Shown: in pieces, positions 5,001-6,471 of the stretch
Layout: the number at the start of each line of letters is the position of its first letter
Position numbering within the stretch: position 1 is the stretch's first letter
Source: Christensenella sp. UBA1252
GTDB taxonomy: Bacteria; Bacillota; Clostridia; Christensenellales; CAG-1252
Reading direction: 5' to 3'
DNA: 6,471 nt
Assembly (NCBI GenBank): GCA_002308575.1
Contig: DBVY01000014.1
Span: 24,511-30,981, forward strand
Notes under the pieces: model-generated
The model's input: only the letters and a program-made list of their open reading frames with translations
Told to the model about the DNA's origin: nothing
Databases searched by the model: none
Translations under genes and position numbers: made by a program

Positions 5001-6083
5001 GCGGGGAAAGACGACGTAAAAGTTTTGAAAGGAGAACTTACGCTGGAATGCGAATACGTAAAGTACGACGAGATCGCGGAATATCCGATCACGGTCAGCG
5101 GCGTTACGTCGGATAATTACGAGATCACATTCGGGGTCGGAACGTTGCGCGTTTTGAAAAAAGAAGTCAAGATCGAGCTTTCCACGGGTGGCGGTATCGT
5201 CGGGGACGTGGCGCCCGCAACGGCGACCGTAAGCGGCACGGTGGAAAACGAGTACGTGCGTCCTTCCGTTACGTATGAAAAGGACGGCATTACGACGACC
5301 ACGGTTCCGTCGGAGCCGGGAACCTATACGGTTCGCGCCTCGATCGAACACGAGCATTACAAAGCAACGCCGCATTCCGCGCCCTTTATCGTTTTGCGCG
5401 ATTCGATCCAAAGCGATCAAAGGCGCCAACCTTCCGGCGAGATCCAATCATCCACCGTCGGCATCAATCCCGATGCGGAGTTTACCGTCCGCGAGATCAA
5501 AGATACGAACAGCGAAACGTATCAAAGGGTCATAGAATACGTTTCGAGCCGAGAAACGGTGGAAAACGTGCTTGACTTGACGCTCCTCGTTTCGGGCGAA
5601 TCGGTTTCGCTTTCGGGCGGTATGACGGTGAAAATAACCATTCCAAAAGACACGATCTATAAAAACTTTTCGGTCGTCAAGATCGGAAGTTCTGCGGTCG
5701 AAGGGATTTCGTATCGAAGAGAAGGAAACACGATCATTTTCGAAACGGACGAATTGACGCCGATCGCGATCGTAACGCAGGAAGATAAAACGACGATCAT
5801 GTGGTTGATCATCGGGTTGGTCATCATTCTTTCGTTTGAAATCGTCGTGGGATCCATTCTCATCATGAGGGATCGGAAAAAGAAGAAAAAAAAGAGCAAG
5901 CAAGCGAAGGCGATCGCCCCCATCTTCTTGTTATCGACGATCTCCTTGGGACAATTCGTTGCGGTGATCCTGCTTTCGATCCTCGTCGTCGTATTCGGCA
6001 TTTGGGACGTTTGGCTTGCGGTGCATTATAAGAAAAAGTATAAAAAAAGAAAATTGGTAGCGATTAAAAGCAAACGATTTTAA
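2058..6083 (+). CDS. Large secreted, membrane-anchored multi-domain surface protein (InlB-type and MBG-like repeats)
   Basis: The protein is 1341 residues from the ATG at 2058, preferred over the ATG at 2046, which lies within the -10 box. Residues 1-49 are a signal peptide: basic KRKRKER, a hydrophobic core (about 22-41), and cleavage after A-N-A at 49. Then come a beta-rich, possibly beta-helical region with a YYLTQSIEISS...TIDLNGF pattern (about 57-265); one degenerate and three clear InlB/Flg_new-type repeats (about 316-384, 389-455, 460-529, 534-604), marked by G(Y/F)xFxxW or a similar W and a closing AVW/AHW; an Ig-like stretch (606-705); MBG-like domains (about 706-1114) with KIYGD, RYGD and S/D-NYEI hallmarks; and a beta domain ending in FETDELTPIAIV (1136-1242). 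The C-terminus has one membrane segment (1247-1270), a lysine-rich loop, a second hydrophobic stretch (1286-1323) and a basic tail. No LPXTG motif is present. Adhesion or envelope structure is inferred; the ligand is unknown. Confidence 0.92.
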   Translation: MRQQTHISTDIRAGKRKRKERIAFFFSVALFLCVAFIVIASSQLAIANAEHDHSSYTALGSVFPTADGDYYLTQSIEISSPISLTNATVTIDLNGFDLVFTGGGKLTVGSAEDEASLTLIGCPTENAGGRVVVASGWTCAASEKAITVAEKGELSAENVAVQVQKDMSRFAALKGVSSWDGVSFAASDGVSLGIALSSEGADVSLRSVSVDAVGAYAVAAADGSQKISVGNYVTAPRGIRLGIGVTIVVASALTEPIGVSSDDALSGVETVVITSAETQKEKERNDLEMFECLLDNGTFYVVTEGAYAGQIAFAKNHVISIYNGVDLVNTLYKQHGVPLLLSAYGLAPSETYRQIGWKVVGEGTVFPLSYSYEEEYDLSLSVVWERFLYSIAYSGSFDLNQNPDYYSIDDGLTLIDPVRAGYVFEGWREDEADDPEIGLTIAPGETGNREFTAVWHLEIYSVTYVNAVNGVNGVTNTNPTFFTIETGEWTVVAPSRVDYDFVNWEGYIAGEDPIVPSGFAEDITLTAVWRPTKYHITYVDAVNGVNGVTNQNPTYYNVESASFTITAPSRKGFDFLYWTKDDETFESVSVPMGSSGNISLTAHWTLYDPIALYASYVGVYDGVSHEVGVQVYHDLSADMTAQYEWWNENGEPAGIPDFTFEVRNVSDSCVLRLHFEISYEDPSSVLYQKSGYVRDYFGRKSLVAQVTPAPLAVTPNGTLTKIYGDPDATIAYAVGAAVGEEQPTLVGALSRESGENVGRYPVTVGTLALASDPVSANYAVDLAPTYYEIEKKALNVFAQTSEIRYGDREIVGRGVRCDGLVEGDTVASLDGTISYSSDYPYLGDVGFYNLTPFGLTSSNYEITFVSGVLEVLPKELFVYWGENEFVYDATVKDFSTFVYAETGIGGGILPLVVREKDGKVVRDAGSYSLVAEKRESNENYVLTNDEMSIDIAKRPLTIRAKDMEIEFGGEVEKFSLLFETFAGKDDVKVLKGELTLECEYVKYDEIAEYPITVSGVTSDNYEITFGVGTLRVLKKEVKIELSTGGGIVGDVAPATATVSGTVENEYVRPSVTYEKDGITTTTVPSEPGTYTVRASIEHEHYKATPHSAPFIVLRDSIQSDQRRQPSGEIQSSTVGINPDAEFTVREIKDTNSETYQRVIEYVSSRETVENVLDLTLLVSGESVSLSGGMTVKITIPKDTIYKNFSVVKIGSSAVEGISYRREGNTIIFETDELTPIAIVTQEDKTTIMWLIIGLVIILSFEIVVGSILIMRDRKKKKKKSKQAKAIAPIFLLSTISLGQFVAVILLSILVVVFGIWDVWLAVHYKKKYKKRKLVAIKSKRF
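3222..3869 (+). repeat. Three tandem InlB-type (Listeria-Bacteroides) repeats in the surface protein
   Basis: Three units of 67, 70 and 71 codons lie at 3222-3422, 3435-3644 and 3657-3869. All share a Y-S/H-I/V-x-Y start, N-P-x-Y/F-Y/F, a central glycine or aspartate-aromatic-x-F-x-x-W turn, and an FTAVW, LTAVW or LTAHW end. Units 2 and 3 are the closest pair and both contain AVNGVNGVTN followed by NPT, absent from unit 1. DNA identity between units 2 and 3 is visible around 3450-3490 and 3674-3722, but many third positions differ. A more diverged unit precedes them (about 3000-3210). Confidence 0.82.
4176..5156 (+). repeat. Tandem MBG-like (Ig-fold) domains in the surface protein
   Basis: About four units of roughly 80 codons follow each other: 4176-4424, 4428-4676, 4677-4916 and 4917-5156 (edges approximate). 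Each begins with a K-x-L-x-V or equivalent strand. Most carry Y/F-G-D or a related turn (KIYGD, RYGDRE, EFGGEV) and end in an A/S/D-NY-x-I/V strand and a short K-rich joint. Unit 3 (ELFVYWGENEFVYDAT) is the most diverged and resembles the YDG/YDA type. MBG domains occur in bacterial surface proteins, where they are thought to act as stalk modules. Confidence 0.72.
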
Positions 6084-6105
6084 AAACGTTTTCGCACCGA
6101 AATCG

Positions 6106-6142
6106 AAAAAAAGAAGTCGTCAAATCCGTGACGACTTCTTTT
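6106..6142. terminator. Bidirectional Rho-independent terminator between convergent genes
   Basis: A 14-bp perfect stem, AAAAGAAGTCGTCA (6109-6122) with TGACGACTTCTTTT (6129-6142), has a 6-base loop. The + strand continues TTTTCATTTTTT. On the - strand the stem is followed by a run of seven Ts (complement of 6106-6112) shared with the stem base. It should stop both the surface-protein transcript and the convergent ferredoxin-domain gene, whose stop is 17 bases away. Confidence 0.92.
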
Positions 6143-6158
6143 CATTTTTTCAGATCGA

Positions 6159-6471
6159 TCAACCGACGGGCATCGGCGGAACGTCGATCTCGACGTCGGA
6201 TAAGGGGAACGAACAACAGGGGTGGATATACCCGAAATCTTTGTCCGCTTGCCGCCTTCCGTCCACGGATTCGGGGATATAGACCTCGCCTTTGATCAAT
6301 TGGGAGTGGCACCAACCGCATCTGCCGCTTCGGCAGTCGGAAGGCGGGTTCAACCCCGCGTCTTCCATCACGCGGAGAAGAGAGGTATCCGCTTTGCAGT
6401 CGAGGACGGTGGTTACGCCCGCGATATGGACGGTGAGTTTATAGACCTCGTCGATCGAGCCTTTATAGTCC
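6159..6471 (-). CDS. C-terminal plant-type [2Fe-2S] ferredoxin domain of a protein cut by the window edge
   Basis: The 103 visible residues end at TGA (6159-6161) and are open to the right edge. The only in-frame start-like codons, at about 6371-6374, lie inside the domain, so the true start is outside the window. The cluster-binding loop is D-C-RSGR-C-GW-C (C-x4-C-x2-C), with the fourth ligand about 30 residues later in HPCC, the spacing of plant-type ferredoxins. Before it lies the expected beta strand pair and helix (KLTVHIAG...LLRVMEDAGL), and after it a closing acidic strand (VEIDVP). Because the domain starts almost at the edge and sits at the C-terminus, it may be the electron-transfer tail of a flavin reductase or similar oxidoreductase, as in many Clostridial FAD/[2Fe-2S] proteins. 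The partner domain is not visible, so I give no gene name. Confidence 0.87.
   Translation of the reverse strand, partial: DYKGSIDEVYKLTVHIAGVTTVLDCKADTSLLRVMEDAGLNPPSDCRSGRCGWCHSQLIKGEVYIPESVDGRRQADKDFGYIHPCCSFPLSDVEIDVPPMPVG

Noticed and set aside
2058..6083. Cell-wall sortase (LPXTG) or SLH-domain anchoring of the surface protein.
   Set aside because: I found no LPXTG-like motif before the membrane segments and no SLH-type repeats; the C-terminus instead has two hydrophobic blocks separated by lysines.

Overview
The window looks like chromosomal DNA of a Gram-positive, low-to-mid GC bacterium. A Bacillota/Clostridia member, possibly a gut lineage, is most likely. Four things point that way: a two-domain DUF1540 cysteine-rich protein, Firmicutes-like L7/L12 and L9 proteins, strong sigma-A type promoters, and a very large secreted protein made of InlB-type (Listeria-Bacteroides) repeats and MBG-like domains. 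The lineage is inferred from gene content, not proven.

Layout from left to right. (1) The 3' end of rplL (L7/L12) on the + strand ends in a hairpin that can also stop transcription arriving from the right. (2) A small gene on the - strand encodes two DUF1540 domains, and about 190 bases of non-coding DNA separate it from that hairpin. (3) Divergent from it, rplI (L9) is a complete single-gene unit with its own extended -10 promoter, Shine-Dalgarno site and terminator. (4) Convergent with rplI is a - strand gene for a DNA-deoxyinosine (hypoxanthine) glycosylase-type repair enzyme. (5) Divergent from that, across about 114 bases, is a gene of about 4 kb for a secreted, membrane-anchored, multi-repeat surface protein (1341 residues from the start preferred here). 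(6) A bidirectional terminator separates it from a convergent - strand gene cut by the right edge, of which only the C-terminal plant-type [2Fe-2S] ferredoxin domain is visible.

No operon or shared pathway is evident. The genes are mostly single units arranged convergently or divergently, with shared terminators between convergent pairs. The most striking point is the glycosylase/surface-protein intergenic region. Each gene has a near-consensus promoter with a 17-base spacer, and each -10 box lies exactly 7 bases from the ATG with no Shine-Dalgarno site between. Both mRNAs are therefore predicted to be leaderless. For the large gene this also means that an in-frame ATG at 2046, inside the -10 box, cannot be the start; the ATG at 2058 is preferred.

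The surface protein is the most accessory-like element. It has a signal peptide, a beta-rich N-terminal region, three clear InlB-type repeats and one degenerate one, a run of MBG/Ig-like domains, a C-terminal beta domain, and a lysine-rich double-hydrophobic anchor with no LPXTG motif. I see no CRISPR array, tRNA, rRNA, insertion sequence or integrase. The only stretch without a gene that approaches 300 bases is 223-468, which holds a terminator and nothing else I can support.
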